NCBI GenBank assembly: GCA_010672825.2
Contig: JAAHFU020000002.1
Coordinates: forward strand, 62,001 to 126,000
Length of the DNA: 64,000 bases
Reading direction: 5' to 3'
Origin: Leptolyngbya sp. SIO1E4
GTDB taxonomy: Bacteria; Cyanobacteriota; Cyanobacteriia; Phormidesmidales; Phormidesmidaceae
Part shown: piece after piece, positions 33,510 to 42,812 of the stretch
Numbering within the stretch: the stretch's first letter is position 1
Layout: every line of letters begins with the position of its first letter
The notes under the pieces: generated by a model
The model's input: the letters and a program-made list of their open reading frames with translations, nothing else
Told to the model about the DNA's origin: nothing
Database searches by the model: none
Program-made: the position numbers and the translations under genes

Positions 33510-34601
33510 ATGGGTAATACGTTCGGGCATCTCTTTCGCATCACCACCTTTGGAGAATCTCATGGAGGTGCTGTCGGTGTCGTGATCGACGGTTGTCCGC
33601 CTCGGATCCCAATCTCTCCTGAGGAAATCCAAGCCGAGTTAGATCGTCGTCGCCCTGGGCAAAGCAAGATTACCACTCCCCGCAAAGAGGCTGATCGGTG
33701 CGAGATTCTGTCTGGTGTTTTTCAGGGACAGACCCTGGGGACGCCCATCTCAATTTTGGTGTGGAATAAAGATACCCGACCCCAAGACTATAGTGAGATG
33801 GCGACGACCTATCGCCCTTCCCATGCGGATGCTACCTATGACAGCAAGTACGGTATTCGCAACTATCAAGGGGGCGGACGGTCTTCTGCGCGAGAAACCA
33901 TTGGTCGGGTGGCTGCGGGTGCGATCGCCAAAAAGATTCTCAGACAATATGCCGAAATCGAAATTATCGGCTACGTGAAGCGTATCCAAGATATTGAAGG
34001 GGGCGTTGACCCAGACTTGGTAACCCTAGAGCAAGTCGAGCGTAATATTGTGCGTTGCCCTGATGCGGACGCTGCTCAACGCATGATTGATCGGGTTGAG
34101 CAAGTACGTGACCAAGGGGATTCGATTGGTGGCGTTGTTGAGTGTGTTGCCCGAGGTGTTCCTAAAGGGCTCGGGTCTCCAGTATTTGACAAACTAGAAG
34201 CCGATCTCGCCAAGGGCGTGATGTCTCTGCCTGCCAGTAAGGGGGTTGAGTTAGGGTCAGGTTTTGCCGGAACTTTACTCACCGGCAGCCAACATAACGA
34301 CGAATTTTATGGAGACGAATCAGGTAACTGGCGTACGCGCACGAACCGGTCTGGTGGAACCCAAGGCGGGATTTCCAACGGAGAGAACATTATTATCCGA
34401 GTTGCCTTTAAACCGACTGCAACCATCCGCAAAGCCCAGAAAACAGTTACCAATTCGGGAGAAGCAACGGTGCTGGCAGCAAAAGGGCGCCACGATCCCT
34501 GTGTATTACCTCGGGCCGTCCCGATGGTTGAATCAATGATGGCGTTAGTGCTCTGCGATCATTTACTCCGCCACCATGGGCAGTGTCGACTATTCGACTA
34601 G
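33510..34601 (+). CDS. aroC: Chorismate synthase
   Basis: Last step of the shikimate pathway: conversion of EPSP to chorismate with reduced FMN. It has the normal length of 363 residues. Signature regions are seen: [18 protein letters not shown] (6-23, start), [30 protein letters not shown] near 107-136 (split motif with the invariant [13 protein letters not shown]), and the C-terminal [20 protein letters not shown] 33510 begins MGNTFGHLF as in cyanobacterial homologues. It is transcribed alone. Confidence 0.97.
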   Translation: MGNTFGHLFRITTFGESHGGAVGVVIDGCPPRIPISPEEIQAELDRRRPGQSKITTPRKEADRCEILSGVFQGQTLGTPISILVWNKDTRPQDYSEMATTYRPSHADATYDSKYGIRNYQGGGRSSARETIGRVAAGAIAKKILRQYAEIEIIGYVKRIQDIEGGVDPDLVTLEQVERNIVRCPDADAAQRMIDRVEQVRDQGDSIGGVVECVARGVPKGLGSPVFDKLEADLAKGVMSLPASKGVELGSGFAGTLLTGSQHNDEFYGDESGNWRTRTNRSGGTQGGISNGENIIIRVAFKPTATIRKAQKTVTNSGEATVLAAKGRHDPCVLPRAVPMVESMMALVLCDHLLRHHGQCRLFD

Positions 34602-34955
34602 CTTAGTCTAAGCTGTATTCAATCATTGATGAATGGCCCATAATTCTCAGCATTTTCATTTGCTGAATCAGTATAAGTGTGTGTTGAGATCAACCATTTG
34701 AAGAAGAACTCTGTAGGACTCTCGAAAGGCTGGACTTTGAAAGTTTAGTTGAGGTAGATGACTAATTCTGGGCCTGTGTGGCTGTGAGAATCGTCTGACC
34801 TCACTGATTTAACTGAGACAACATCTGTTTGATGCCAGGAATTTTCAGATGCCCCTTGAATGGGCATAGATTGAGTTCCTTGACGGTAGATCTGTGCTTG
34901 TTTCAAATAGAGTCATCAGTTGAATAGAACACCATCTTCCTATAGAGGTTAATAA
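34602..34955. other. Intergenic region between aroC and the EAL gene
   Basis: There is no gene, repeat or RNA I can recognise in this 354-bp stretch. Confidence 0.4.
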
Positions 34956-36581
34956 TTGATGAGAATGCCACATCTAATGGCTATTCGATGGCTACGGCGC
35001 TACCGTCGCTTGGTCTTGTGGCTTCTTGGAACTAGTTTTGTTCCCTCTATCTTTTTGCTATTGATTTCGTATTATCAAACGATCGCGGGTGCGCAATCTG
35101 ACTTAGAGAAAGCTGTTGAGCAAAGTGCACGGCGTCTTTCTAGCCTGATGAGAGCTTCAGAAATAACGCTGAAAGAGCTAGAAATTAGCCTTGAGAATCT
35201 TAGCCTGAATGATTCTAGGGCGTGGAAACTACTGCAGCGCTTAGCCTATAGCGACCCTAGATTTCGTGAAATTGGGATTATCAATGAAGAAGGGCTACTA
35301 GTCTTGACCAGCTTGGGACCTGTTGATCCGCCAATTTATGTAAATGCGAAGATCCGGGCTGACCTGTCGGTTAAGGAATTACAGATTATTGGCCCGATAA
35401 CCACTACTTTAATGCAAGAAAGATCCATCGTTCTTGCATTGCCTACAAAGGGAAAAGGTGAAATTAATATACTGGTTGACCCGATTGTTTTGAGCACTTA
35501 TTGGAATAGCTCTAACGAACTAGATTTAGGCCCCGATGGCTTTCTCGCATACGTGAATAAACAAGATCAGAAAATAATTACTGGATCGGGTATTTTGCCG
35601 AGGGATGGACGTATATCTACCAGTGTTATCAGAAAACAGAGATTAAGAGAAGTCCATCCGGTTGATGGTACTAATGTCTACATCGTTGGTGAAGTTTCTA
35701 AAGCCTGGGTCTTGCAAAAATGGAGGCATCTATTGCTCATTGGTAGTCCAATTACTATCTTGAGCAGTAGTATTTTGATGTTTTTGCTGATTCGATTTCT
35801 CTACCCGACTCAGATGTTAGATTATGACATCAAAATAGGACTTAAAAATAACGAATTTGAACTCCACTACTAGCCTATTCTTGATCTTCGCACCGGTCGT
35901 TGTATTGGTTCTGAAGCGCTCATTCGCTGGCAACATAGTAACCAGGGTCTTTTATTGCCAAGTCTATTTATTCCAGTTGCTGAGAAAACCGGCTTGATTG
36001 CTGAAATTGGTGAATGGGTAATTGAGAAGGTGATTGAAGAGCAATCGCAACTTTTGAAGGTTTACCCTGATTTGTACACAGCTATTAATTTGTCTCCAGC
36101 ACAGCTAAATTCCGGTGCCTCGAATCAAACGATTCTGAGATTTTTAGAGAAAGATTGTAAAATCGCTAACAACTTAGTATTTGAAATTACAGAAGCTATC
36201 TTGATTGAAGACGATAAAACACCTGCTCTCGACACGGTTGCCAGACTTCGATCTTTAGGTGCCAGAATCTCCCTAGATGATTTTGGGACAGGCCATTCAG
36301 GCATTAGCTATCTTCATAAGCTTGGTTTTGACTATCTCAAGATTGATCGTGTCTATACCTCTGCGAGTGATGCCTCTTCAAGTATTGCATCCATTCTTGA
36401 GGGCATTATCGACTTTGGCAGACGGCTTCAAGTTGAGTTGATTGCAGAAGGGATTGAAACGGAAGCCCAGCAACAATTCCTGCTAAACCGGGATATCCGA
36501 TATGGACAAGGGCGATTGCTGGCATACCCGATGCCTATCCGAGAGTTTGAGTACTTTTTGGCAGGAAATCTAAAAAATTAA
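34956..36581 (+). pseudogene. CSS-type sensor/EAL c-di-GMP phosphodiesterase interrupted by an amber codon
   Basis: One reading frame from 34956 to 36581 (541 codons) encodes membrane helix (about 20-40), a periplasmic sensor loop (45-260) of CSS-motif type but lacking the Cys, a second helix (about 262-283) and a complete EAL domain. It is broken only by TAG at 35871-35873 (codon 306), exactly where EAL proteins have Gln in the motif HYQP; CAG to TAG is a one-base change. The downstream frame keeps the catalytic set: EALIRW, NLSPAQL, EITEAIL, DDFGTG, LKIDR, AEGIE and GQGRL. The codon could be a recent nonsense mutation, be suppressed, or be a sequencing error. Without read-through the product is a sensor lacking its phosphodiesterase. 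Confidence 0.85.
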
Positions 36582-36958
36582 TAATGTCTAGGAAAAGCTA
36601 TCTGTAACGGGGTGTGTTCGAATTTCATTCGAATGAAGTGGACCACTAGACCTTATTCCCTATCCCTGTCTTGACCCAGATGTCCTGGATGCAACTGAAC
36701 AAGGTGATGCATTTGTCCAAAGCCAGCAGCGCTAGTGGTGACTGGTGATCTGAGGATATTTGTGCACTGCTTGAAAGATGCTCTGCGCAAAATACATTTT
36801 GCGCACCTGGCGACTTCTTGTCAGAAATTTGAGATGAGCCTATTTACTTATCTTCAGATTCCTTATCCAGATTCTGAAGCATCAGCAAGCTGTTATAGAA
36901 TGCCTGTATCCTGAAATCTTACAATGCGCAGTGATGGTGTAACTGCGGGGAGGCACGA
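36582..36958. other. Intergenic region with a family 1 repeat fragment
   Basis: No gene. It holds the palindrome TTCGAATTTCATTCGAA near 36617-36633 and the family 1 repeat fragment at 36643-36700. Confidence 0.45.
36643..36700 (+). repeat. Dispersed repeat, family 1, copy C (diverged)
   Basis: It contains CCACTAGACC and TGTCTTGACCCAGATGTCCT followed by CAACTGAAC, matching the 3' half of copies A, B and D; its 5' half is diverged. Confidence 0.5.
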
Positions 36959-37162
36959 TTGGTGACAAGGGTAACTGAGGGCGCCTGTGACTTGGCCGTC
37001 CTCGTCGATCAGTTTATTGCGTCCAGAAACATTAACCATCGCCAATATCAGCAACTGTATGCGGTTGTATTGGCTGATGGCAGCGTAGATGAATACGAAC
37101 GGCAGCAAATTAATCGCCTGTTTGATGCCATTAAAGAAGGCATGGTTAGAGTAGTCGATTAG
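36959..37162 (+). CDS. Small conserved cyanobacterial hypothetical protein
   Basis: 67 residues, mostly helical: VLVDQFIASRNINHRQYQQLYAV followed by DGSVDEYERQQINRLFDAIKEG. I recognise this pattern from short conserved cyanobacterial proteins of unknown role. GGGGAGG (36947-36953) lies 5 nt before TTG 36959 and 8 nt before GTG 36962; either is possible as start. The ribosome-binding site and the protein pattern support a real gene. Confidence 0.65.
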   Translation: MVTRVTEGACDLAVLVDQFIASRNINHRQYQQLYAVVLADGSVDEYERQQINRLFDAIKEGMVRVVD

Positions 37163-37341
37163 GCGATCGCTGCTTCTTTAAAGATGCTTGTGTCTACAGG
37201 AAACTACTTCCTGATATCGGTGCTTAATGCAAGGATGCACGGGTAGCTACTAGCCGTTTGAGCTTTCTCAAGAATCCTTAAACTCACAACTCTGCTCTCA
37301 GACACGATAGTCATCCCTTCTGAGATGCCCAAGGGAAGGCC

Positions 37342-38298
37342 TTAAAACGGTAGCTTCTTTTTGCTGGCTTTGTCGCTGTCGTAATCTAGCTCTTTTAACT
37401 TTTTCATAATGCGACTAAAGTATTCACCCATATATTCTTCCAAGCTCGTAATTTCGTTTGGGTCAATATTAAACGTCTGATAAACATCCTCCATGGGGGC
37501 TATGATGGGCTTATCGCCAACAATCACCTCAGTAAACGTCAGGCGATCCGCCAGGTTCCATCCCCATTGAAAGAAGGACGCAAATTTTTTCACAACTTTG
37601 AGCAAGCCCAAGGGCATCCGAGAAACCCGTGCGCTTTGACCCGATAAGCGCTCACAGAGTCGAATAATTTCGTATGCTCCCCAGGCACGAGTGCCCGCTA
37701 ATGGGAAGCCGCGATTGAGGGTCTCTGGGTTACTGAGAGCTGCAATTGCAAACCGTGCAATGTCTTGGGTGTTCATGAACGCAATCGGTGCTGAACCGTT
37801 CATGACCCAAATCCCTTGCTTTTCTAGAATAGGGATAGCGTACTGGCCGATCAGCCCTTGCAGAAAACCACAGGGGTAGAGGATGGTATATGGCAACCCC
37901 GATTCTGCCAGAAACTTTTCGGTGCAATGCTTGATATGCATCAAGGGGACTTGAGGATATTTCTCGGAATTCAAGATCGAGAAAAAGACAAAGCGGCTGA
38001 CATCAGCCGCCTTGGCTGCCTTAATCAGGTTTACTTTTCCTTGCCAGTCCACTTGGTCGATCGCATCAGTAGGGCGAGCGGTTGCAGCATCAATGACCGC
38101 ATCGACACCCTCTAACGCGGGTTTTAAGGTTTCAGGCTTACACAAATCACCGCGCATAAGCTGCGCACCCCATTCCCGTAAGAATGCACCGCGCTGAAAA
38201 CTGCGAACCAAGCACTGTACCTCGTGACCCTCGTCTAGCGCTCGCCGGACAATTTGTCTACCTAGGGTGCCTGTTGCACCAACGACCAAGAGTTTCAT
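37342..38298 (-). CDS. ycf39: Ycf39-type atypical SDR, photosystem II assembly factor
   Basis: NAD(P)-binding NmrA-like protein, 318 residues from ATG 38298, which gives MKLLVVGATGTLGRQIVRRALDEGHEV, the standard Ycf39 N terminus. The frame extends to 38364, but that extension is not family-like. The Ycf39 signature continues with ECQCLVRSF-like and GDLCKPETL segments, then DAATARPTD near 91-99 and PCGFLQGLIGQYA near 163-175, ending with a long C-terminal region. Ycf39 binds the high-light-inducible protein HliD and helps deliver chlorophyll to newly made D1. petM lies 90 bp upstream on the same strand, so a photosynthetic transcript petM-ycf39 is likely. Confidence 0.92.
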   Translation of the reverse strand: MKLLVVGATGTLGRQIVRRALDEGHEVQCLVRSFQRGAFLREWGAQLMRGDLCKPETLKPALEGVDAVIDAATARPTDAIDQVDWQGKVNLIKAAKAADVSRFVFFSILNSEKYPQVPLMHIKHCTEKFLAESGLPYTILYPCGFLQGLIGQYAIPILEKQGIWVMNGSAPIAFMNTQDIARFAIAALSNPETLNRGFPLAGTRAWGAYEIIRLCERLSGQSARVSRMPLGLLKVVKKFASFFQWGWNLADRLTFTEVIVGDKPIIAPMEDVYQTFNIDPNEITSLEEYMGEYFSRIMKKLKELDYDSDKASKKKLPF

Positions 38299-38388
38299 GA
38301 AAGAGAGAAACAAAAGTTTACGTTCTTCTAACCATACCAGATGAATCCCAAGTGTCTCATCCAATGAACTGGGGGATCTGGCTAGAGA

Positions 38389-38493
38389 TTATTCTTCTCC
38401 CCCTTGCAGACGAAGCATCAAAAAGCCCACGCCCAACCCCACCAAGACTAAGGTGAAGAGTAGAATGGCGACACTAAAAATTTCGCTGCCCAT
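38389..38493 (-). CDS. petM: Cytochrome b6f complex subunit PetM (subunit 7)
   Basis: 34-residue single-helix thylakoid membrane protein. The sequence MGSEIFSVAIL followed by a hydrophobic helix and the tail MLRLQGGEE is the PetM consensus. The frame is open upstream to 38583, but ATG 38493 with GGAGAT upstream is the real start. It contributes to the stability of the b6f dimer. It precedes ycf39 on the same strand. Confidence 0.95.
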   Translation of the reverse strand: MGSEIFSVAILLFTLVLVGLGVGFLMLRLQGGEE

Positions 38494-38616
38494 TATGATG
38501 AATCTCCTATGCTCTCTTGCTTTCAGTGAATGAACGAGGATGTTCTTTGCAGGAATTATTCTACAGTTTTGAGGCTGCCTCACGGAAAACCCACTGCGTT
38601 TTAACGGTCATTTCTG

Positions 38617-39765
38617 ATGACTCATCCTTTGGATTCCCACATTAAAAAGATTAACGCTCGGCTGAAAGCTGCTCAACTAGGGCTTAGGGTCGAGCGACGA
38701 GGCGATAAACTCGCACTGCGGGGAACTTTTCCCCCTCGTCCGGGGAGCGATCGCCAGCATCCGCACCAGCAACGCATTCCCCTAAAGTTGCCAGCCAATA
38801 AAGCCGGGCTGAAACAAGCTGAACAAGAGGCCAAAGTAGTGGCCGGTAAGTTGATTGAACAAACGTTTGATTGGCACCCTTACCTGGTGCAGCGAGGGCC
38901 TGTTTTAGGGGCGGATGAACTCACTGACAAAATTGCTGCCTTTGAGCAACATTACCTCTCTGAAGGGCTAGCCGACCCAGATAAACACGCAGCCTCTGTG
39001 AAGGCGACTTGGAGTAAAGCCTATGCTCCGTATCTCAGAAAGTTGCAAGACATGAGCGATCTCCGCCCAGCACTGAGCTTACCGGAAGCCATTGTGGCAA
39101 CCGTTAAAAGCACCCGGGCCAACTCTCGTGGCCGTCAGGTGTGCTGTACCGCTATGGATGCCTTTGCTGGCTTCCTCAATGTGGACCTGCCCATAGACCT
39201 GAAAACCCTTTGGGGAAAGTATGGCGCTAGCCGAACTCAGATGCGTAATCTACCGACCGATGATGAGATTGTGGCTGGGTTTAACCAGATTCCAAACCCG
39301 GCTTGGCAGTTTGTCTACGGTGTGATGGCCGTGTATGGCCTGCGTAACCATGAGGTGTTCTTCTGTGATTACAGGGCTTTGGCCAGCGGAGATCCAGAAG
39401 CTGCGATTGAAGTACTCGACACAACCAAAACCGGGGCTCACGATGTTTGGCCCTTCCCACCCCAATGGATTGACCAATTTCAGTTAAGAAATGTAACTTT
39501 GCCTCATCTACAAATTGATTTGGAAAAGACCACCTTGCAACGGATTGGCCAGCAAGTGACCCTTCAGTTTCGGCGTTACGGCATTCCTTTTGCGCCCTAT
39601 GACCTACGACATGCCTGGGCAGTTCGCACCATCTTGATGGGCCTGCCAGATACCGTTGCTGCCCGAATGATGGGGCACTCTGTGGCAATTCATAACCGCA
39701 CCTATCACCGCTGGATCACCCGCCGGGATCAGCAACAGGCTGTTCAGGCTGTCTTAAACGCTTAA
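38617..39765 (+). CDS. Tyrosine recombinase/integrase family protein
   Basis: 382-residue site-specific recombinase-like protein. The N-terminal arm-type region (1-90) and core-binding region (95-195) precede a catalytic domain with R243 (YGLRNHE), the box II R331 in YDLRHAW, H354 in MMGHS and the nucleophile Y363 in RTYHRW. The first residue of the HxxR motif is Tyr (Y328) instead of His, a known tolerated variant. No excisionase, att site or phage gene is nearby, and the composition is like its neighbours, so it looks like a domesticated or resident cyanobacterial integrase rather than part of an element. Its target is unknown. Confidence 0.82.
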   Translation: MTHPLDSHIKKINARLKAAQLGLRVERRGDKLALRGTFPPRPGSDRQHPHQQRIPLKLPANKAGLKQAEQEAKVVAGKLIEQTFDWHPYLVQRGPVLGADELTDKIAAFEQHYLSEGLADPDKHAASVKATWSKAYAPYLRKLQDMSDLRPALSLPEAIVATVKSTRANSRGRQVCCTAMDAFAGFLNVDLPIDLKTLWGKYGASRTQMRNLPTDDEIVAGFNQIPNPAWQFVYGVMAVYGLRNHEVFFCDYRALASGDPEAAIEVLDTTKTGAHDVWPFPPQWIDQFQLRNVTLPHLQIDLEKTTLQRIGQQVTLQFRRYGIPFAPYDLRHAWAVRTILMGLPDTVAARMMGHSVAIHNRTYHRWITRRDQQQAVQAVLNA

Positions 39766-39970
39766 TGGATGGATCTTAAACACTGCTAGAGACGGCATTA
39801 GCACGCGATTACTGAGCAGCATCCGACAGGGTAGGTCTGCCGTGTCCAAAAGACTTGGATCTCACGTCTCTGAATTTCTAATTCTCTTAATAATTGGAAT
39901 CAACGCCTTACAAGGTATAGCGTTTTGCTGAGTGGTAAACGCTGGATATAGCGTCCGCTAGAACACATAT

Positions 39971-40001
39971 ATCTATGAGATCCCCCATGGATCCCATAGA
40001 T
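39971..40001. repeat. 13-bp inverted repeat upstream of the MerR-like gene
   Basis: ATCTATGAGATCC (39971-39983) and GGATCCCATAGAT (39989-40001) pair with one mismatch and a 5-nt loop, 54 bp upstream of the MerR-like start. It may be an operator for that regulator or a terminator for the integrase transcript. Confidence 0.5.
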
Positions 40002-40054
40002 TAGAAAAAAGCAGTCAATTGCCCCTGCCCATCTCGTCAAGGTGAGGTTCAGTG

Positions 40055-40540
40055 ATGGAACAATTCACACGCCGTGAAACTGTCGTCTTGACGCGCACTA
40101 GTACCGGGCGCTTAGGCTACCTAGCCAAAACAGGGGTTGTTGTTCCCCTTGGCGCCCGCGATAACCCGCCTCGACAGATCTGTTACTCGTGGGAGCAAAT
40201 CTTAGAACTGCGGGCGATTCAACATTTGCGCCGTCAAGTTTCTTTGCAAATGATTCGAAAGATTTTAGCGTTTCTAGAGAGTAGTGGTAGCGATCGCACC
40301 CTGCATAACAAGCGCCTTGTGATCACTAACGGTGAGGTTGACTGGGTGCAGGCCGAGTCAGGTAGCGGGCCACAGGTGGTTCAAGTGGTTGCCAGAAAGA
40401 ACCGCCATGTCGGTCAACTCAAGCTGATGACGGTGCCTGCGGTCTCTGAGTTGATCGATGAGGTGTGGGAGACGGCTCTTCATTCCAACGTGATTGACTT
40501 TGAAAGTTTTCGGCAGCGAGCGCTCCAGTCTCACCCGTAA
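40055..40540 (+). CDS. MerR-like DNA-binding protein
   Basis: 161-residue protein with an N-terminal MerR-type winged helix: GRLGYLAKTGVVVPLG near 18-33, then YSWEQILELRAIQHLRRQVSLQMIRKILAFLE near 44-75 (the MerR wing and dimer helix). The C-terminal half (80-161) is not a typical effector domain and looks more like the proteins that pair an HTH with a DUF433-like tail. GTG 40052 directly precedes ATG 40055; AAGGTGAGG upstream favours the ATG. A 13-bp inverted repeat upstream could be its operator. The ligand and targets are unknown. Confidence 0.7.
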   Translation: MEQFTRRETVVLTRTSTGRLGYLAKTGVVVPLGARDNPPRQICYSWEQILELRAIQHLRRQVSLQMIRKILAFLESSGSDRTLHNKRLVITNGEVDWVQAESGSGPQVVQVVARKNRHVGQLKLMTVPAVSELIDEVWETALHSNVIDFESFRQRALQSHP

Positions 40541-40859
40541 GAACGGCCATAGCGACAGTCGATAAATCCTTCAAAGTCCAAGCAGAGTGCTGCGTGTTCC
40601 TTTAAATGCTCCTTTATAAGGGTCGCTAAATCAGGCAGCTGGCCAAACAGAGCAGCTTTAGACTGTCTCGTGATGGGGGTCACACAGGCACCGTTGCATG
40701 GTCACACCTGGAGCCGGGAGGGTATCACCCCTGAGGCGTTGTTTAGTCACCAGCCAATATTGCCGGCATCACAGGAATGTCGCCCGTACAATCACGGAAA
40801 TTTTAGACCCATTCATCCATACTTGTATTCATCAAGTTCATTGCACACTCTTGGGAGAG
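40541..40859. other. Intergenic region before a small hypothetical gene
   Basis: Reading frames here are short and read out of the neighbouring small gene; I see no independent gene, repeat or RNA. Confidence 0.4.
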
Positions 40860-41114
40860 ATGGCTATGACTCCCGCTTTATTGGCGTCCCTGGAAATCGA
40901 CACTGCTGACTACTTCAAGCAGATTGGTATTACATACTGGCAAAAGCTGGTGAGAGAAGGCGTTCCTAGAAGAGAGGCCTGTACCATCGCCGCCGCGATC
41001 GCGAAATTTGATCTGTTTGAGCGATCGCCCTCTAGTGAACAAAAGCGTCTCATTTCGCAATTCAGTCCCTTAGTGTGTCGCGCTCAACTGTGGCGTAGTC
41101 ACTTGCTGCTGTAG
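40860..41114 (+). CDS. Small conserved hypothetical protein
   Basis: 84 residues: MAMTPALLASLEIDTADYFK, then a helical segment YWQKLVREGVPRREACTIAAAIAKFDLFE and an end SPLVCRAQLWRSHL. It resembles short cyanobacterial hypotheticals. GGGAGAG lies directly before ATG 40860; the second ATG (40866) has better spacing. The frame remains open to 40698, but the upstream portion reads through intergenic sequence. Function unknown. Confidence 0.6.
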   Translation: MAMTPALLASLEIDTADYFKQIGITYWQKLVREGVPRREACTIAAAIAKFDLFERSPSSEQKRLISQFSPLVCRAQLWRSHLLL

Positions 41115-41139
41115 TGCACATTTCGGAAACTGTGCTGCG

Positions 41140-41685
41140 CTAAACCGCTAGCTGAGCTTCTGGGTCTGTCAGAACTGCTTGGGACAAGTTCAATGTGTCA
41201 AGCTGAGCCTTCGTCAGTTGGCATCCCGTCAGGTTCGTACCCAGCAAAATAGTGCCTGTGAGGTCGACGTTTCTGAGGTCAACTCCTTGCAGATCACACC
41301 CCGACAGGTCTGCATAGCACAGTAGGGCATGCTTCAAGTCAGCCCCTTTGAGCTGAGCGTCACGCAAGTTGGCCAGGCGTAAGTCTGCCCCAGAAAAGCA
41401 CACCCTTTCTAAAGTGCTTTGGATGAGTTGGCAGCGAATGAGATTGGCCTTGGCAAACGATGCTCCGTTTAGTTGAGCGTGGGATAAATTGGTTCGCCAC
41501 AGCATTGCTCCTGAAAAATCTGCTGCATGGAGCAGGCTGTGGCTCAGGTTGCTGCCGGTTAGGTCAGCCCCTCGAAGAATGGCCTGATGCAGCTGTATGC
41601 CTGGCATCCATGCTTCTCGAAAATCGACGCCACTGAAGTCACGTCGACCGGCTGAGTAACTGTTTAGAAGCTGAACAACTTGCAT
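41140..41685 (-). CDS. Pentapeptide-repeat protein
   Basis: 181 residues made almost entirely of A(D/N)LXX pentapeptide repeats (for example GADLTGSNL, FSGADLRLANLRDAQLKGADL) forming a right-handed quadrilateral beta-helix. Roughly 25 repeats are visible between about 18 and 170, capped by a short non-repeat N terminus. No signal peptide, so probably cytoplasmic. Such proteins are abundant in cyanobacteria, with mostly unknown roles. It is convergent with the small hypothetical gene and divergent from the TM2 gene. Confidence 0.88.
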   Translation of the reverse strand: MQVVQLLNSYSAGRRDFSGVDFREAWMPGIQLHQAILRGADLTGSNLSHSLLHAADFSGAMLWRTNLSHAQLNGASFAKANLIRCQLIQSTLERVCFSGADLRLANLRDAQLKGADLKHALLCYADLSGCDLQGVDLRNVDLTGTILLGTNLTGCQLTKAQLDTLNLSQAVLTDPEAQLAV

Positions 41686-41937
41686 ATGCCTTGTGTACTG
41701 ATAAGAGAATCCGATTATTCAAGGGCTAGCCTGCGACAAAATAACTGCTGATTGTTAAAGCCTTTACAGACAGCCCTCATTGTTAAATAATGTAACGATT
41801 TTTGAGGGGCACTGCAAATCATTTGTGGAAATCGCATGATCCCTACCTTTCAAGGTGAGGAAACCTGATGGCGTCTAAGCAGTCTTGTTGATTAAAATCA
41901 GAAGAATTAAGCGAGGCGTTGAGATGGAGACTCTGCC

Positions 41938-42435
41938 ATGACCTCATCTGCCGATGACAAGCGTTTGATAATGTCTTATTTACTGTGGGCAGGCGCTTTC
42001 TGCGGCTTGTCGGGACTGCATCGTCTATACAACGGGAAAATTGCAACTGGCCTGATATGGCTCTTTACGTGGGGCTTGTTTGGTGTGGGTCAGTTTATCG
42101 ATGTGTTTTTTGTCCCTGGTATGGCTGAGGATTATGAGCTGAAAAGGCTTAAAGCAAAGTATGGTACCAGCGCGTACGACTTGTTGAATGAACCTGCTGT
42201 TGCTACTGAGCCGTTGAAGCCGCCTACCCGTCAAGAGAAGATGGTCGCGCTGCTAAAAGCTGCTCAGAGTCGCAACGGGCAGCTCTCTGTAACTCAGGCT
42301 GTGATGGATACTAGCATGGACTTTGAAGAGGCAGAGACCCTGCTGAAGGACATGGTGAAGTCTGGGTATGTTGCCGTTGATAACCATGCCAGCACTGGTG
42401 TTGTGGTTTATCGATTTGACGAACTTGCGAGGTGA
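41938..42435 (+). CDS. TM2-domain membrane protein with C-terminal winged-helix-like domain
   Basis: 165 residues. The TM2 domain spans about 10-60: an 'SYLLWAGAFCGLSGLHRLYNGK' type first helix and turn, then a second helix WLFTWGLFGVGQFIDVFF. The remaining cytoplasmic part (95-165) includes a helix-turn-helix-like segment GQLSVTQAVMDTSMDFEEAETLLKDMVKSGYVAV. ATG 41938 is well placed. Function unknown; proteins of this architecture are common in cyanobacteria. It is divergent from the pentapeptide gene. Confidence 0.8.
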   Translation: MTSSADDKRLIMSYLLWAGAFCGLSGLHRLYNGKIATGLIWLFTWGLFGVGQFIDVFFVPGMAEDYELKRLKAKYGTSAYDLLNEPAVATEPLKPPTRQEKMVALLKAAQSRNGQLSVTQAVMDTSMDFEEAETLLKDMVKSGYVAVDNHASTGVVVYRFDELAR

Positions 42436-42460
42436 TGACGGCTTCATGCTGTTGCTCCGG

Positions 42461-42799
42461 TCAAATTGCTACGGGCTTTTCCCAAATAATCAGTACCAAG
42501 CAGCCATCGTCGCTGGTTACTGCATGGGCTGATCCGGGTGGGTTAACGATAAAGGTTCCTGCCTGATAGGTGCCTCGGTCATCTCGCTGAGAACCGGACA
42601 ACACCAAGATATGTTCGTAGCCAGTGTGGGTGTGGTGGGGAATTTGAGCGCCAGGTTGGTAGTACAAGAATGCTGCTGATGGGCCTGTTTCGTCACCATA
42701 CAGTCGATGAATCTCTATCCCTGGACGAAAAGGGTGCCATTGCAGTGTGTCGGCTCTTTCGGACAGTTGCCATAGGTCTTTGAGTGTATAAGCCGTCAT
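42461..42799 (-). CDS. Cupin-domain protein (ChrR-like)
   Basis: 112-residue single cupin from ATG 42799. The metal-binding motif HHTHTGYEHILVLSG contains the expected His and Glu ligands, and the second motif NPPGSAHAV supplies the last His. A longer frame up to 42892 would overlap the ABC gene and is unlikely. It starts 13 nt after the ABC ATPase stop codon, so it belongs to the biuret-hydrolase-like/ABC transcript. Cupins of the ChrR C-terminal type can be anti-sigma-associated or dioxygenase-like; the role here is unknown. Confidence 0.78.
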   Translation of the reverse strand: MTAYTLKDLWQLSERADTLQWHPFRPGIEIHRLYGDETGPSAAFLYYQPGAQIPHHTHTGYEHILVLSGSQRDDRGTYQAGTFIVNPPGSAHAVTSDDGCLVLIIWEKPVAI

Positions 42800-42812
42800 A
42801 ATACCTGTGTGA

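Noticed and set aside
34956-36581. Two separate genes (sensor and EAL)
   Set aside because: The EAL part is in the same frame and begins mid-domain; the single TAG replaces a conserved Gln, so it is one interrupted gene.
37342-38364. Extended Ycf39 N terminus
   Set aside because: The upstream portion is not family-like; ATG 38298 starts exactly at the standard Ycf39 N terminus.
40698-41114. 138-residue version of the small gene at 40860
   Set aside because: The first 54 residues read through low-quality intergenic sequence; the conserved-looking part begins at the ATG next to the ribosome-binding site.
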